From positions 1 to 48,769 of IMG/VR virus record IMGVR_UViG_3300020421_000032: a stretch of 48,769 bases of DNA, one strand, 5' to 3'. Under the pieces are notes generated by a model that saw nothing but the letters and a program-made list of their open reading frames with translations, was not told the DNA's origin and ran no database searches. Each line of letters begins with the position of its first letter. Positions within the stretch are counted from its first letter, which is position 1. This DNA comes from a virus. Positions 9,353 to 17,350 of this stretch are shown piece by piece. The translations under genes were made by a program, and so were the position numbers.

Positions 9353-9396
9353 GGCTATTGCATATAATATTTATAAAAACTTGCCAGAAAAAAAGG

Positions 9397-9424
9397 TTGA
9401 CTTTGCCCTAAAAAGACGTATAAT
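9397..9424 (+). promoter_or_regulatory. Sigma70-type promoter
   Basis: AAAAAAAGG, TTGACT (9397-9402), 16-base spacer, TATAAT (9419-9424). It is almost identical to the promoter at 8086, including the bases just before the -10 box (AAAGACG), so the two partner genes are probably co-regulated. Confidence 0.9.
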
Positions 9425-9453
9425 ATAAGTATATTGTAAGGAGTATAGAACAC

Positions 9454-10803
9454 ATGAAAGAAAACATTTTAGAACAGGCAGTAAAGAATCCTAAGCAGTC
9501 TAGTAATCCAAAAGATACTGCTCACAAGGCCCTTGATACTATTCCAGAAACTACTAAGACAAAGCAAGAACTTGAAGACCGTCTTATTAGTGCTAGGATT
9601 TCTATGCTACTAAATTGTCCTTTCTATGGTAACCTTGCTTGTCGTTTAGAAATGAAAGACGCAACTGACTGGTGCCCAACTGCCGCAACTGATGGCAAAT
9701 ACTTTTATTACAATAGGCATTTCGTTGATGCTCTTAAGCAAGGCGAGTTAGTTTTCCTTTGGGGACATGAAGTAGAGCATTGTGTTTATGACCACTTTGG
9801 TCGTAGGGGAGATAGAGATCCTATGCTTTGGAACTTTGCAAATGACTATGTTGTGAACAGTGATTTGATTGAACAAAATGTAGGTGAGAGAATCAGGCTT
9901 GTTGAAATACTACACGATTACAAATATCGTGGTTGGATGTCTGAAGAAGTTTATGATGACTTGTTCAAGCAGGCTGAAGAAGAAGGCAGAGTATTTGAGC
10001 AGTCTACATTAGACGTTCATATTGATATGGACCCTAGCGATGATGATGCTAATGGTAATGGTCCAGAAGGTAACACAGAAGATGATTCCAATGATGGTAG
10101 TAAAGGTCCAGTAAGATATACTGCTGAAGAAAAGAAAGAGATTCAACAAGCATTTAAGAACGCAACTATCCAGGCGGCTAAGTCGGCTGGTGCTGGTAAC
10201 TTACCAAGTGGTGTTAAACGCCTAGTTGACCGAATGACTAATCCACAGTTAAGTTGGAGAGAGTTGTTGCCACAGGAAATACAATCAACTTTCAAAAGTG
10301 ATTACACTATGTCTACTCCAAGTAGGAAAGGTAGAGACGAAGGTTACTACTTGCCTGGTATGGACAGAGAGAACACAATTGATATTGCAATGGCGATTGA
10401 TACTTCAGGTTCAATGACTGACCCTATGTTAATTGACATCTTAACAGAAACAAAAGGTATTATGGATCAATACACAGACTTTAAAATACACTTGTTCTGT
10501 TTTGATACTGAAGTTCATAACCCACAAGAGTTTACCGAACACAACATGGATGAGTTCTTAGAGTACGAACCTGCTGGTGGCGGTGGTACTGACTTTGATT
10601 GTTGTTTCGATTACATGAAAGAAGCAGGCATACAGCCTAAGAAGTTTGTTATGTTCACAGATGGTTATCCTTGGGATAGTTGGGGAGATGAAAACTACTG
10701 TGATACTTTGTTTATTGTTCATGGTGGTGGGTTTGGTGGTAGGTCACCTGTTGCACCTTTCGGCACAACCGTACAATATGACAGAAAGCCTGGAGATGAA
10801 TAA
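9454..10803 (+). CDS. vWA-like protein with HExxH metallopeptidase motif
   Basis: This 449-residue protein has two parts. The N-terminal part has HEVEH (about residues 106-110), the zinc-binding HExxH signature of the putative metallopeptidase domain that often precedes a vWA-like domain. A low-complexity Asp/Asn/Gly linker lies near 190-215. The C-terminal vWA-like domain carries the MIDAS signature DTSGS (about 316-320), a GGGGTDF segment (about 375) and FTDGYPWD near 400. This architecture is known to pair with MoxR-type ATPases, and that gene lies immediately upstream under a near-identical promoter. Whether the HExxH is catalytic cannot be told from sequence. The stop overlaps the next start by one base. 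Confidence 0.88.
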   Translation: MKENILEQAVKNPKQSSNPKDTAHKALDTIPETTKTKQELEDRLISARISMLLNCPFYGNLACRLEMKDATDWCPTAATDGKYFYYNRHFVDALKQGELVFLWGHEVEHCVYDHFGRRGDRDPMLWNFANDYVVNSDLIEQNVGERIRLVEILHDYKYRGWMSEEVYDDLFKQAEEEGRVFEQSTLDVHIDMDPSDDDANGNGPEGNTEDDSNDGSKGPVRYTAEEKKEIQQAFKNATIQAAKSAGAGNLPSGVKRLVDRMTNPQLSWRELLPQEIQSTFKSDYTMSTPSRKGRDEGYYLPGMDRENTIDIAMAIDTSGSMTDPMLIDILTETKGIMDQYTDFKIHLFCFDTEVHNPQEFTEHNMDEFLEYEPAGGGGTDFDCCFDYMKEAGIQPKKFVMFTDGYPWDSWGDENYCDTLFIVHGGGFGGRSPVAPFGTTVQYDRKPGDE

Positions 10804-11093
10804 TGTTTAAAAGATTTAATAAACTAACAGAATCAGAATTTACAGCCTTAGCAGGCACTGAAAAATTTGCTAGGATGTTATCTCATAAGTTTATCACAGA
10901 TGACTTTGATATATGTGAATGGTTGTATGATAATGCATTAGGACAATATTGTGTTATCAAGGATATGGGTAATCAATGGATTATCTACTTCGAATCACAG
11001 GAAGATATTGCTAGGATACATGCACATTTGGATACGCCTTTAGCAGAAGCACCTCCTGTAAATACGATAAATATTCAACAAGAGTTCGAATAA
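10803..11093 (+). CDS. Hypothetical protein, 96 aa
   Basis: This is a 96-residue soluble protein translationally coupled to the vWA gene (TAATG overlap). Its middle (YCVIKDMGNQWIIYFESQEDIARIHAHL) resembles the strand-plus-acidic-residue pattern at the C-terminus of two other small proteins in this window (37222 and 39400), where a predicted strand is followed by F-x-x-x-x-D. No function is recognised. A GATAAATA at 11066-11073 lies inside its last codons. Confidence 0.7.
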   Translation: MFKRFNKLTESEFTALAGTEKFARMLSHKFITDDFDICEWLYDNALGQYCVIKDMGNQWIIYFESQEDIARIHAHLDTPLAEAPPVNTINIQQEFE

Positions 11094-11205
11094 TTGGTGT
11101 TTACGACCCTCACAGACGTCGTATAAGCAACATTAAAAGGCTCAACTACATACTAGTACCATAGTTAAAACACGTTTTTATAGGGCAAAACAACCAAAAA
11201 ATAGG

Positions 11206-11233
11206 TTGACTTTGGCCCGTTTGGTGCTATAAT
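11206..11233 (+). promoter_or_regulatory. Sigma70-type promoter
   Basis: AAAAAATAGG, TTGACT (11206-11211), 16-base spacer, TATAAT (11228-11233), driving the metallophosphatase. The 164-base gap before this gene also holds a small hairpin (TACGAC 11102-11107 with GTCGTA 11118-11123); nothing else is seen there. Confidence 0.88.
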
Positions 11234-11257
11234 ATATGCATACTGTAGGAGTATTTA

Positions 11258-11992
11258 ATGCACAAAGGTTACATAGTTATTGGAGATGTTCACAACGAGT
11301 CTAACTTGTTAGGACATGCTATTGATTATGCCTTGCTCAATGAATTGAGAATGGTGTTTGTTGGCGACCTAGTTGACTATGGCCCAGGTGCTACTGCTAC
11401 AATCCACATGGCACATAGTTTGCTGAAAAATCATAATGCTATTTTTGTAGAAGGTAATCACGATAATAAGATACATAGGTACTTGTTAGGAAATGATGTG
11501 ACTATATCACATGGTATGGTTTCTACTATTGAAGCATTGAAAGATGATGAAGTTGCTAAGAAGTTCGTAGACATATATGAGAACATGTTACCTTTATTAG
11601 TTATAGGTGATACACATATCACTCACGGTGCTTTTACTTCTACATATTGGAGTAAAGAAAGAAACGAGAAGGCTCACAACAGAGCAAGGTTGTATGGTGA
11701 GATAGATAAGTCTAAACCTTTTGTTGAATGGAATGGACAACAATATCCTGCTAGAACTTATGCGTGGGTTGATGCAATTCCAAATGACAAGACTGTTATT
11801 GTTGGACACGACAGAAGTCCGTTTGAAGAGATACCTGCATTTGAAAGTAACATAAATCAAATTGTTTCTAAAACAAATGAGCAAGGCGGTACTGTTTACT
11901 TTACAGATACTGGTGCTGGTAAAGGTGGATTTGTTTCAGGTGTTGTTCTTAATAATGAAGGACTTGTTCAAAATACTGCAGAATTCAAATAA
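11258..11992 (+). CDS. Calcineurin-like metallophosphatase
   Basis: This 244-residue phosphoesterase carries the metal-ligand blocks in the proper order: GDVHNE (about 8-13), GDLVDYG (about 36-42), GNHDN (about 67-71), a late THGAF (about 121) and GHDRSP (about 186). This is the arrangement of the PPP/PrpE-like phosphatases that hydrolyse phosphoproteins or dinucleoside tetraphosphates. No signal peptide, so cytoplasmic. It is a single-gene unit under its own promoter with ribosome site AGGAG (11247-11251). The substrate is not determined by the sequence. Confidence 0.88.
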   Translation: MHKGYIVIGDVHNESNLLGHAIDYALLNELRMVFVGDLVDYGPGATATIHMAHSLLKNHNAIFVEGNHDNKIHRYLLGNDVTISHGMVSTIEALKDDEVAKKFVDIYENMLPLLVIGDTHITHGAFTSTYWSKERNEKAHNRARLYGEIDKSKPFVEWNGQQYPARTYAWVDAIPNDKTVIVGHDRSPFEEIPAFESNINQIVSKTNEQGGTVYFTDTGAGKGGFVSGVVLNNEGLVQNTAEFK

Positions 11993-11998
11993 GCATTT

Positions 11999-12006
11999 CA
12001 TAAATA
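11999..12006 (+). promoter_or_regulatory. Possible T4-type late promoter, CATAAATA
   Basis: CATAAATA starts 14 bases upstream of the glutathione peroxidase start and differs from the late consensus only at its first base. If used, the leader would be very short. Confidence 0.4.
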
Positions 12007-12012
12007 ATTTCC

Positions 12013-12471
12013 ATGAACGTAAATGATTTTAAAATCATAGACATTGATGGAAATGAAACTACACTAGGTTCATTTGGAACACATCTTTTAATTGTAAATG
12101 TTGCAAGTAGGTGCGGACTGACTTCACAGTATGCAGACTTGCAACAATTACATGAAATATATGATGACTTAACAGTTGTAGGATTTCCTTGTAATCAATT
12201 CATGCATCAAGAACCCGGTGATGAATCTGAGATAAAGAAGTTTGTAACTGAAAGATACAATGTTACATTTCCTATGATGTCAAAAATAGATGTTAAGGGT
12301 GATGATATTCATCCGTTGTATAAGCATTTAACTGGAAGTGGCAAAAGGATTACTTGGAACTTTGAAAAGTTTTTGGTTAGCAAAGACAATGAAGTTATTA
12401 TAAGACACAGTCCACAGATAGAACCTTTACAACTAATGGGCGATATAGATATATTAATTGCCAAGAATTAA
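12013..12471 (+). CDS. Glutathione peroxidase family protein
   Basis: This is a 152-residue protein of the glutathione peroxidase family, which reduces hydrogen or lipid peroxides using thiols. The three family blocks are present. NVASRCG carries the peroxidatic Cys34 in place of selenocysteine. FPCNQF (about 58-63) is followed by HQEPGD with the catalytic Gln. TWNFEKF with the conserved Trp and Asn lies near 118-124. The length fits compact bacterial and plant-type enzymes. There is no signal peptide, so it is probably cytoplasmic. The start has no good Shine-Dalgarno sequence and a very short leader. Together with the two glutaredoxins and the redox cassette at 37.6-39.0 kb it suggests control of oxidative stress during infection. 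Confidence 0.92.
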   Translation: MNVNDFKIIDIDGNETTLGSFGTHLLIVNVASRCGLTSQYADLQQLHEIYDDLTVVGFPCNQFMHQEPGDESEIKKFVTERYNVTFPMMSKIDVKGDDIHPLYKHLTGSGKRITWNFEKFLVSKDNEVIIRHSPQIEPLQLMGDIDILIAKN

Positions 12472-12490
12472 TCCTATCATTAAAACATAC

Positions 12491-12498
12491 TATAAATA
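12491..12498 (+). promoter_or_regulatory. T4-type late promoter, TATAAATA
   Basis: Exact late consensus 48 bases before the start at 12546. A 17-base AT palindrome (12503-12519) begins near the expected transcript 5' end. Confidence 0.7.
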
Positions 12499-12545
12499 AT
12501 TGTGTAATTTAAAATTACAAAACTTTTTTATTGGAGCAAAAACAA

Positions 12546-12857
12546 ATGGCAGAAGAAGTTACAAATAACGAAGAGTTGGCTGGAGAGTTTTCAGACGACC
12601 AAACTGGCGGACCAGAAGAAGGGGCGGCAGTAGAAAGCATCACTCTTAGAGAGTTGGATCAGATTGCTCAGATTATTGATTTGGCATCTCAGAGAGGAGC
12701 ATTCAGAGGTGGAGAAATGTCTACAGTAGGCATTCTTTACGACAAATTGGCAACATTCCTACAGAATGTTAAAGACCAACAAGATGCGGCAAAAGCCGCG
12801 GCAGAGTCCGAAGAAGCACCAGTGAGTGATGACGAGGCTCAGGACGGAGAAAAATAA
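12546..12857 (+). CDS. Acidic protein, probably late, 103 aa
   Basis: Start ATG 12546 is chosen because TTGGAG at 12531-12536 fits as its ribosome site; a TTG at 12531 is in frame but would leave no such site. The 103-residue product is strongly acidic with Glu/Asp-rich termini and a helical core (ITLRELDQIAQIIDLASQRGAF, then TVGILYDKLATFLQNV). Its late promoter and coupling to the next gene suggest a virion or assembly role, but no family is recognised. Confidence 0.7.
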   Translation: MAEEVTNNEELAGEFSDDQTGGPEEGAAVESITLRELDQIAQIIDLASQRGAFRGGEMSTVGILYDKLATFLQNVKDQQDAAKAAAESEEAPVSDDEAQDGEK

Positions 12858-13465
12858 TGGCAGAGATGACTAAACACGTAGGCTTATATGGTGACAAACC
12901 ATGCGTAGTAGTTTTTAGAGAACTACCAGAAGAAGCCGACCAAGCACTTATCTTAATTAGTGATTCACTAGAAGGACAATTCCATGATGACATTATGTCA
13001 GTTGTTGATAGTCCAGAAGGACAAGAGTCAAACAATGTGAGCGAAGTATTCTTTAGACGTAGACTTACAGATGGTGAAAACATGCTAGAAGCATTACACA
13101 CCAGAGGTAAACTTACTAAAGTTCCAGTTGACATGGTTAAATTAACTCCTGCTCCTAATCAAGCAGTAGAATTAGCAGAAGTAAATGCTGAACTACAAAA
13201 GATTGAAACAGGTTCTAACCCACCTTTAGTTACAGAACAAAATGTTGAAAACTTATCACAAGGTGACGTTCCTGTTGATGAAGCAGAAGACCAAAACCAA
13301 GTAGCACAAAATTTACTATCCCAAGCATCACTTCTAAGAGAAGATGCTAAGGTACTATTAGGCGATGCAGACACTAAGGAAGAAGAAGCATATAGACTTG
13401 CTCCTGAACTTAAACCTAAGAAAGGTCCAGGTAGACCTCCAAAAAGTGCATCATTAGACGTATAA
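12857..13465 (+). CDS. Hypothetical late protein, 202 aa
   Basis: This is a 202-residue protein whose ATG overlaps the preceding TAA. The first 90 residues look like a folded domain (KPCVVVFRELPEEADQALIL then a strand-loop pattern), followed by an acidic helical region and a basic, proline-rich tail (KPKKGPGRPPK) that resembles an AT-hook core (GRP) and may contact DNA. It is in the same late operon as the acidic 103-residue protein. No family is recognised, and the AT-hook reading is only motif-level. Confidence 0.7.
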   Translation: MAEMTKHVGLYGDKPCVVVFRELPEEADQALILISDSLEGQFHDDIMSVVDSPEGQESNNVSEVFFRRRLTDGENMLEALHTRGKLTKVPVDMVKLTPAPNQAVELAEVNAELQKIETGSNPPLVTEQNVENLSQGDVPVDEAEDQNQVAQNLLSQASLLREDAKVLLGDADTKEEEAYRLAPELKPKKGPGRPPKSASLDV

Positions 13466-13481
13466 GTCTAATATAGATAAG

Positions 13482-13504
13482 TAATATAACAGAAGGTTAT
13501 ATTA
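13482..13504 (+). other. Perfect 9-bp hairpin in intergenic leader
   Basis: TAATATAAC (13482-13490) and GTTATATTA (13496-13504) pair perfectly around a five-base loop, 24 bases before the GTG start at 13528. No T-run follows, so it is more likely an RNA processing or stability element, or an operator, than a terminator. Confidence 0.5.
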
Positions 13505-13527
13505 AAACCTAATAGTAGGAGATAAAG

Positions 13528-13854
13528 GTGTCGACTCACGACGTAAAGATAGTATTGGTCGCAAAGCAAAGTAAGAATAATGAGTTTGAAAAATTACTAC
13601 GACAAGTGTTTCCACAAGAAATACCAGTAGACTTAATTGAACAAGTTGTTCTCGAATTCAAAGACGGCACAAAAGCACAACTAGATACAAGAGAGTTGGA
13701 ACATCCTTTACCTACAGCACCTAACAAAACTTGGGCACAACTAATCAAAGCATTTTCTAATGTTAATCAAGTAACGATTGTTGTTGATGTCAGTAAAGTT
13801 GAAGAGTCAGTTGGTGATAAAGTTGGCTCTATGTTAGGTAAACATTTCGAATGA
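13528..13854 (+). CDS. Hypothetical protein, GTG start, 108 aa
   Basis: This 108-residue protein starts with GTG at 13528 after a TAGGAG ribosome site (13516-13521). It is a small alpha/beta protein (VKIVLVAKQS, QVVLEFKDGTKAQLDTREL, QVTIVVDVSKVEE) without signal peptide. Its stop overlaps the next start by four bases (ATGA). Function unknown; the operon position after two late genes suggests a late or structural role. Confidence 0.7.
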   Translation: MSTHDVKIVLVAKQSKNNEFEKLLRQVFPQEIPVDLIEQVVLEFKDGTKAQLDTRELEHPLPTAPNKTWAQLIKAFSNVNQVTIVVDVSKVEESVGDKVGSMLGKHFE

Positions 13855-14546
13855 AAGTAGCAATCACCGGACACTCTAGTGGCATTGGAGCAGACATCTA
13901 CGGTAAGTTAGTAGATGATCCTGAGTTTGATGTTAGAGGTTACAGCAAAAGCAATGGATGGAATATTGCAGAGGAAGATGGTGATAGAATTATTAATGAA
14001 CTATTAGACTTTGATGCAGACGTTGTCTTTAATAATGCATACTATCCAGATATACAAAACAAAATCTTAACAACCTTATTGACCGAATGGAAAGATGCCA
14101 GTGGTAAAATTATAATTAACACTGGTTCTATTAGTGGTTGGCTCAATGAGGACTTAGGTGTTGACATCAACGACACTTATGTATCTGATAAAAGACAGTT
14201 AGGACAAATTTGTATTAATAATAGTTTCGATGTGTTTACACCTAAAGCGAATGTGAGATGTCACAATATAAGTTTTAGTTTTGTAGACACACCTTTACTA
14301 ACCAAACGAGTTGGTGTTCCTACAAATGAAGACCATATGATAAACACATCAGATGCCGCTGATATGTTAATTGATTTGATTCCAGAACAAAAATATCACA
14401 TACCTGAAATGATTGTACAATGCAAAGTAATTGATGCCACTGATATGCTAGGCATGTACAAAACCGCAAACAGAAACATGGTAAAACATGTTGCAAAGAG
14501 CCGAAGAGAAGTAAAGAAAAAACTTGACAAAGACTCCCTAACCTAG
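13851..14546 (+). CDS. Short-chain dehydrogenase/reductase family protein
   Basis: This is a 231-residue Rossmann-fold protein. The N-terminal cofactor motif is TGHSSGIG (about residues 6-13), matching the TGxxxGIG of classical SDRs. FNNAYY near 62 stands in the NNAG position, and TGSISG near 98 and YVSDK (about 116-120, the YxxxK pair) supply the catalytic Ser, Tyr and Lys. The substrate is unknown. SDR-like genes occur in marine T4-like phages, often near structural genes. Promoter bases for the next gene lie within its last codons. Confidence 0.8.
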   Translation: MKVAITGHSSGIGADIYGKLVDDPEFDVRGYSKSNGWNIAEEDGDRIINELLDFDADVVFNNAYYPDIQNKILTTLLTEWKDASGKIIINTGSISGWLNEDLGVDINDTYVSDKRQLGQICINNSFDVFTPKANVRCHNISFSFVDTPLLTKRVGVPTNEDHMINTSDAADMLIDLIPEQKYHIPEMIVQCKVIDATDMLGMYKTANRNMVKHVAKSRREVKKKLDKDSLT

Positions 14547-14552
14547 TATAAT
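14524..14552 (+). promoter_or_regulatory. Sigma70-type promoter inside gene end
   Basis: TTGACA (14524-14529), 17-base spacer, TATAAT (14547-14552), preceded by A6. It drives the HAD gene; the TTGACA lies within the SDR coding sequence. Confidence 0.85.
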
Positions 14553-14573
14553 ACATACAAATTAAGGAGTAAC

Positions 14574-15191
14574 ATGGCTCAGAAATATATTATTACAGAC
14601 ATAGATGGCGTAGTCTTGGATTGGGAAGAAGGCTTTAGTGTATGGGCAGAACACCATGGACATACTAAAGTAGAAGGATACCAATTCCAGTATAGCATTG
14701 GAGATAGGTATGGACTAACTCATCAGCAAGGAAATCAAATGGTAAAGACTTTCAATGAAAGTGCCGCAATTGGTTTTCTTCCACCACTGAGAGATGCTCA
14801 ATTCTTTATTAAAAAGTTACATGAGCAACACAGATACAAGTTCATTGCACTTACAAGTCTAAGTTTAGATCCATATGCCAAAGCATTAAGAGAAAGAAAC
14901 CTTGCAAAACTAATGGGTAACTTTGCATTTGACAAAGTGATATGTTTGGACACAGGTGCAGACAAGGACGAAGCATTAGAAAGACTTGCAAAGAAATACA
15001 AAGGAAGTTATTGGATTGAGGATAAGCCTGTAAACTTAGAAGTAGGTGTAAATGTAGGATTTAAAGGTATTTTATTAGAGCATGGACACAACATGGATTC
15101 TAATGTAAATGGCTTTGTTGCTAAAAATTGGGAAGAGATTTACAATTACATTATAGACAACGAAGTTAAGTCAACTAGTTACGAGAGGTAA
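14574..15191 (+). CDS. HAD-superfamily phosphatase, 5'-nucleotidase-like
   Basis: This 205-residue protein has the HAD motif I ITDIDGVVLDW (about residues 6-16; nucleophile and acid/base Asp in DxDGV), a motif II Thr/Ser in IALTSLS near 92, and a motif III/IV region WIEDKPVN near 148. Arrangement and size fit the HAD family that includes deoxyribonucleotidases. Such an enzyme could act in nucleotide pools. The ribosome site is AAGGAG. It is followed two bases later by a membrane-protein gene. Confidence 0.82.
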   Translation: MAQKYIITDIDGVVLDWEEGFSVWAEHHGHTKVEGYQFQYSIGDRYGLTHQQGNQMVKTFNESAAIGFLPPLRDAQFFIKKLHEQHRYKFIALTSLSLDPYAKALRERNLAKLMGNFAFDKVICLDTGADKDEALERLAKKYKGSYWIEDKPVNLEVGVNVGFKGILLEHGHNMDSNVNGFVAKNWEEIYNYIIDNEVKSTSYER

Positions 15192-15192
15192 C

Positions 15193-15387
15193 ATGGATAT
15201 TTTATCATTCATAGGTGTTTGTGCATTAATCTATATTGCATTCAAATTTGGTGGAAGTATTATAGGATTCATAGCAAAGGTGGCATTATTCATAATTGCA
15301 TGTTTCTTTCTTATACCACTTGCTATATTCTTATTAGCATTTGCATTTGATATATCTGTATATCTTTGGCTTTCCATACTAAATTAA
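15193..15387 (+). CDS. Small membrane protein, 64 aa
   Basis: A 64-residue, almost wholly hydrophobic protein with two predicted membrane segments, roughly residues 3-30 and 33-60. It directly follows the HAD gene after one spacer base and is preceded by GAGAGG. A small inner-membrane protein; holin-like activity cannot be excluded but nothing specific supports it. Confidence 0.65.
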   Translation: MDILSFIGVCALIYIAFKFGGSIIGFIAKVALFIIACFFLIPLAIFLLAFAFDISVYLWLSILN

Positions 15388-15410
15388 TCCAAAAAAACTG
15401 GTAAAAAAGG

Positions 15411-15439
15411 TTGACTTGGCACCTAGTTTTTGCTATTAT
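15411..15439 (+). promoter_or_regulatory. Sigma70-type promoter
   Basis: AAAAAAGG, TTGACT (15411-15416), 17-base spacer, TATTAT (15434-15439), driving the 238-residue gene. Confidence 0.82.
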
Positions 15440-15466
15440 ATACAATGTAGGATTAGGAGATAGCGA

Positions 15467-16183
15467 ATGAAACCACAAAACAAACTTTACACAGGACGAG
15501 AATTGATTGCTCACGCAGTAGCAGTTGATGAATTCCAAGGTTTTAAATACATCAAATCTCATGAAACAGATAAGGATAAAGGCGTTGAGTCCAACTTCAA
15601 ATTGATGTTAGGCTTATTGCATACTCCTGCTGAGTCTGTTGTTAAACTTAATGACAGTCATTACGAAACTGCTGATGACATCATTGAGTATTTTGAAGGT
15701 CTTATTTTCAAAGCAATGGAGAGAGATTTATCTGATTTCGAAAAGAAAATCACTCAACTTATTAAGGCTGAGGATGTAAGTTTATCTGGTAGAGATGATA
15801 GGCTTCCTATTGTAGGTTCTCTTCCTAACATCTATAGAAACAATGTTAAGCATGATGATTGGGCAGACAGAGAAAGGTCTCTTAGGAAAGTATCTGAGTT
15901 CGAAGGAGTACTTAAACAACGAGGAACTTTTACTGGTGAAGTTGTTATGTCAAGGTATATGAATCGTAGTAACAGTTTATTGGTTGCTTTGGTTACACCT
16001 AATGACAACATTGTTAAGTTCTTTTATGACCTATATAGGGATGGTGCTTCTAGGAATATGTTCAAAGAAGGCGAAACTATTACCTTATCTGGTTATGTCA
16101 AAAGCCAAGATATATCTAAGTTTTCAAAGTGTAAAGAAACATTTTTGAATAGAGTATCTTTTAACACCAAAGAAGATAAATAG
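15467..16183 (+). CDS. Hypothetical protein, 238 aa
   Basis: This is a 238-residue soluble protein in a one-gene unit with its own promoter and TAGGAG ribosome site (15452-15457). The first half is helical and charged. The second half (residues 150-238: RGTFTGEVVMSRYMNRSNS..., then LVALVTPNDNIVKFFYD, then GETITLSGYVKSQD) has the strand pattern of an OB-fold-like or beta-barrel domain. No known motif. A late promoter for the next gene overlaps its stop. Confidence 0.72.
   Translation: MKPQNKLYTGRELIAHAVAVDEFQGFKYIKSHETDKDKGVESNFKLMLGLLHTPAESVVKLNDSHYETADDIIEYFEGLIFKAMERDLSDFEKKITQLIKAEDVSLSGRDDRLPIVGSLPNIYRNNVKHDDWADRERSLRKVSEFEGVLKQRGTFTGEVVMSRYMNRSNSLLVALVTPNDNIVKFFYDLYRDGASRNMFKEGETITLSGYVKSQDISKFSKCKETFLNRVSFNTKEDK
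16175..16182 (+). promoter_or_regulatory. T4-type late promoter, GATAAATA
   Basis: GATAAATA overlaps the stop of the upstream gene and lies 61 bases before the fibre-like gene at 16244. Confidence 0.6.
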
Positions 16184-16197
16184 TATTATAACTTTAA

Positions 16198-16213
16198 CTA
16201 GGATTAATCCTAG
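16198..16213 (+). other. 16-base perfect palindrome in late leader
   Basis: CTAGGATTAATCCTAG is a perfect inverted repeat. A second small inverted repeat (CAGTT...AACTG) follows at once. Both lie between the late promoter and the start at 16244. They could form mRNA hairpins that protect a late transcript, or bind a dimeric protein. Confidence 0.5.
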
Positions 16214-16243
16214 ACAGTTTATTAACTGATAGAGGTATAATAT

Positions 16244-17350
16244 ATGGCAGTCTTTATGAATGCCAAAGGTACACAGAACTCTGTTTTTCAGATTGGAAAA
16301 CGTGGAAATAAAATCTTTGGCTCAACAGTAACACCAACAGCATCGGAATGTAGTACCGGTGACCTTTGGTTTGACGTTTCAAATAATCAAACTAAGATAG
16401 CATCTAAGTCAGGTGATACTGTAACATGGAACAAAATCCTCACAGAAAACTTTGGTGATGTAACTATTACAGGTGACCTAACAGTCCAAGGTACTACCAC
16501 TACAGTTAATTCAACAACAATAGAAGTCCAAAACGCAATAGTATTAGAAGGTGCTACTGCAGATGCTCACGAAGTTACTTTAACCACAGTAGAACCTACA
16601 GCAGATAGAACTATTAGATTACCAAACGCAAGTGGTACATTAACATTAGATGGTGCGATTGAAGTAGAAGATTTGGCATCATCAGCCTATGTAACTACTG
16701 CAGAAACTTGGAATGATAACGATAGTGAGTTTGCTACAACAGGTAGAATATCAGCATTCATTGGAACAGAACTTGCTAATTCAACAACTATAATGCACAC
16801 AACTGGCACTGAAACAATGGCTGGAGTTAAAACATTTACTAATGGTGCAACTATATCTAGTGGTGGAACACTTACTGTTACAGGAGCAACTGTTACTGGA
16901 CTAAGTTCTGATAGTGTTGGAGAAGGGTCAAGTAATTTATATTATACAAATCCAAGAGCCAGAGCGGCAATCAGTGTTGCAGGTGATTTAAGTTATAACA
17001 GTTCAACAGGTGTTGTATCTTACAGTACACCAGCCGCAAGTACAACTAATGTAGATAAAGTTACTGCATTATCCTTTGGAACACTAACAGACTATGATGT
17101 AATTACTACTTCAGCAACTCTTACTAGCGACTTTGGTACTGTGGCTAATGCTGGCAATACATCTAATGACCATGGATTTGTGTTTACAGATTCAGGTTTA
17201 CCACAACTACCAAGTTATACAGTAGCAACATTACCCAGCACAGTAGCAGGTGACTTAGCACTTTGCACAGATGAAACTGGCGGAAGTACTGTAGTTTTCT
17301 TTGATGGTAGTAATTGGCGTAGAATGGCTGATAGAGCCGTAGCCAGTTAA
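16244..17350 (+). CDS. Fibre-like structural protein, 368 aa
   Basis: This 368-residue protein shares the module GDLTVQGTTTTVNSTT (about residues 79-94) with the long fibre at 3362. It also has a DRTIRLPNASGTLTLDG segment and LSYNSSTGVVSY, both usual in marine phage fibres. The C-terminal part (GDLALCTDETGGSTVVFFDGSNWRRMAD) resembles a fibre-tip motif and is similar in kind to AGDLAYVTDAGDGEW in the gene at 1236. Expression is predicted to be late. The gene ends tail to tail with the minus-strand gene, sharing four bases. A tail or capsid-decorating fibre is the likely role. Confidence 0.75.
   Translation: MAVFMNAKGTQNSVFQIGKRGNKIFGSTVTPTASECSTGDLWFDVSNNQTKIASKSGDTVTWNKILTENFGDVTITGDLTVQGTTTTVNSTTIEVQNAIVLEGATADAHEVTLTTVEPTADRTIRLPNASGTLTLDGAIEVEDLASSAYVTTAETWNDNDSEFATTGRISAFIGTELANSTTIMHTTGTETMAGVKTFTNGATISSGGTLTVTGATVTGLSSDSVGEGSSNLYYTNPRARAAISVAGDLSYNSSTGVVSYSTPAASTTNVDKVTALSFGTLTDYDVITTSATLTSDFGTVANAGNTSNDHGFVFTDSGLPQLPSYTVATLPSTVAGDLALCTDETGGSTVVFFDGSNWRRMADRAVAS

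Noticed and set aside
11066-11073. GATAAATA octamer as a late promoter
   Set aside because: It lies inside a coding end and is followed by no gene for about 190 bases, and the next gene has its own clear sigma70-type promoter; chance match is likely.
12503-12519. 17-base AT palindrome as a terminator
   Set aside because: It has only a one-base centre, is pure weak pairing apart from two ends, and lies in the leader just after a late promoter; it is unlikely to terminate.
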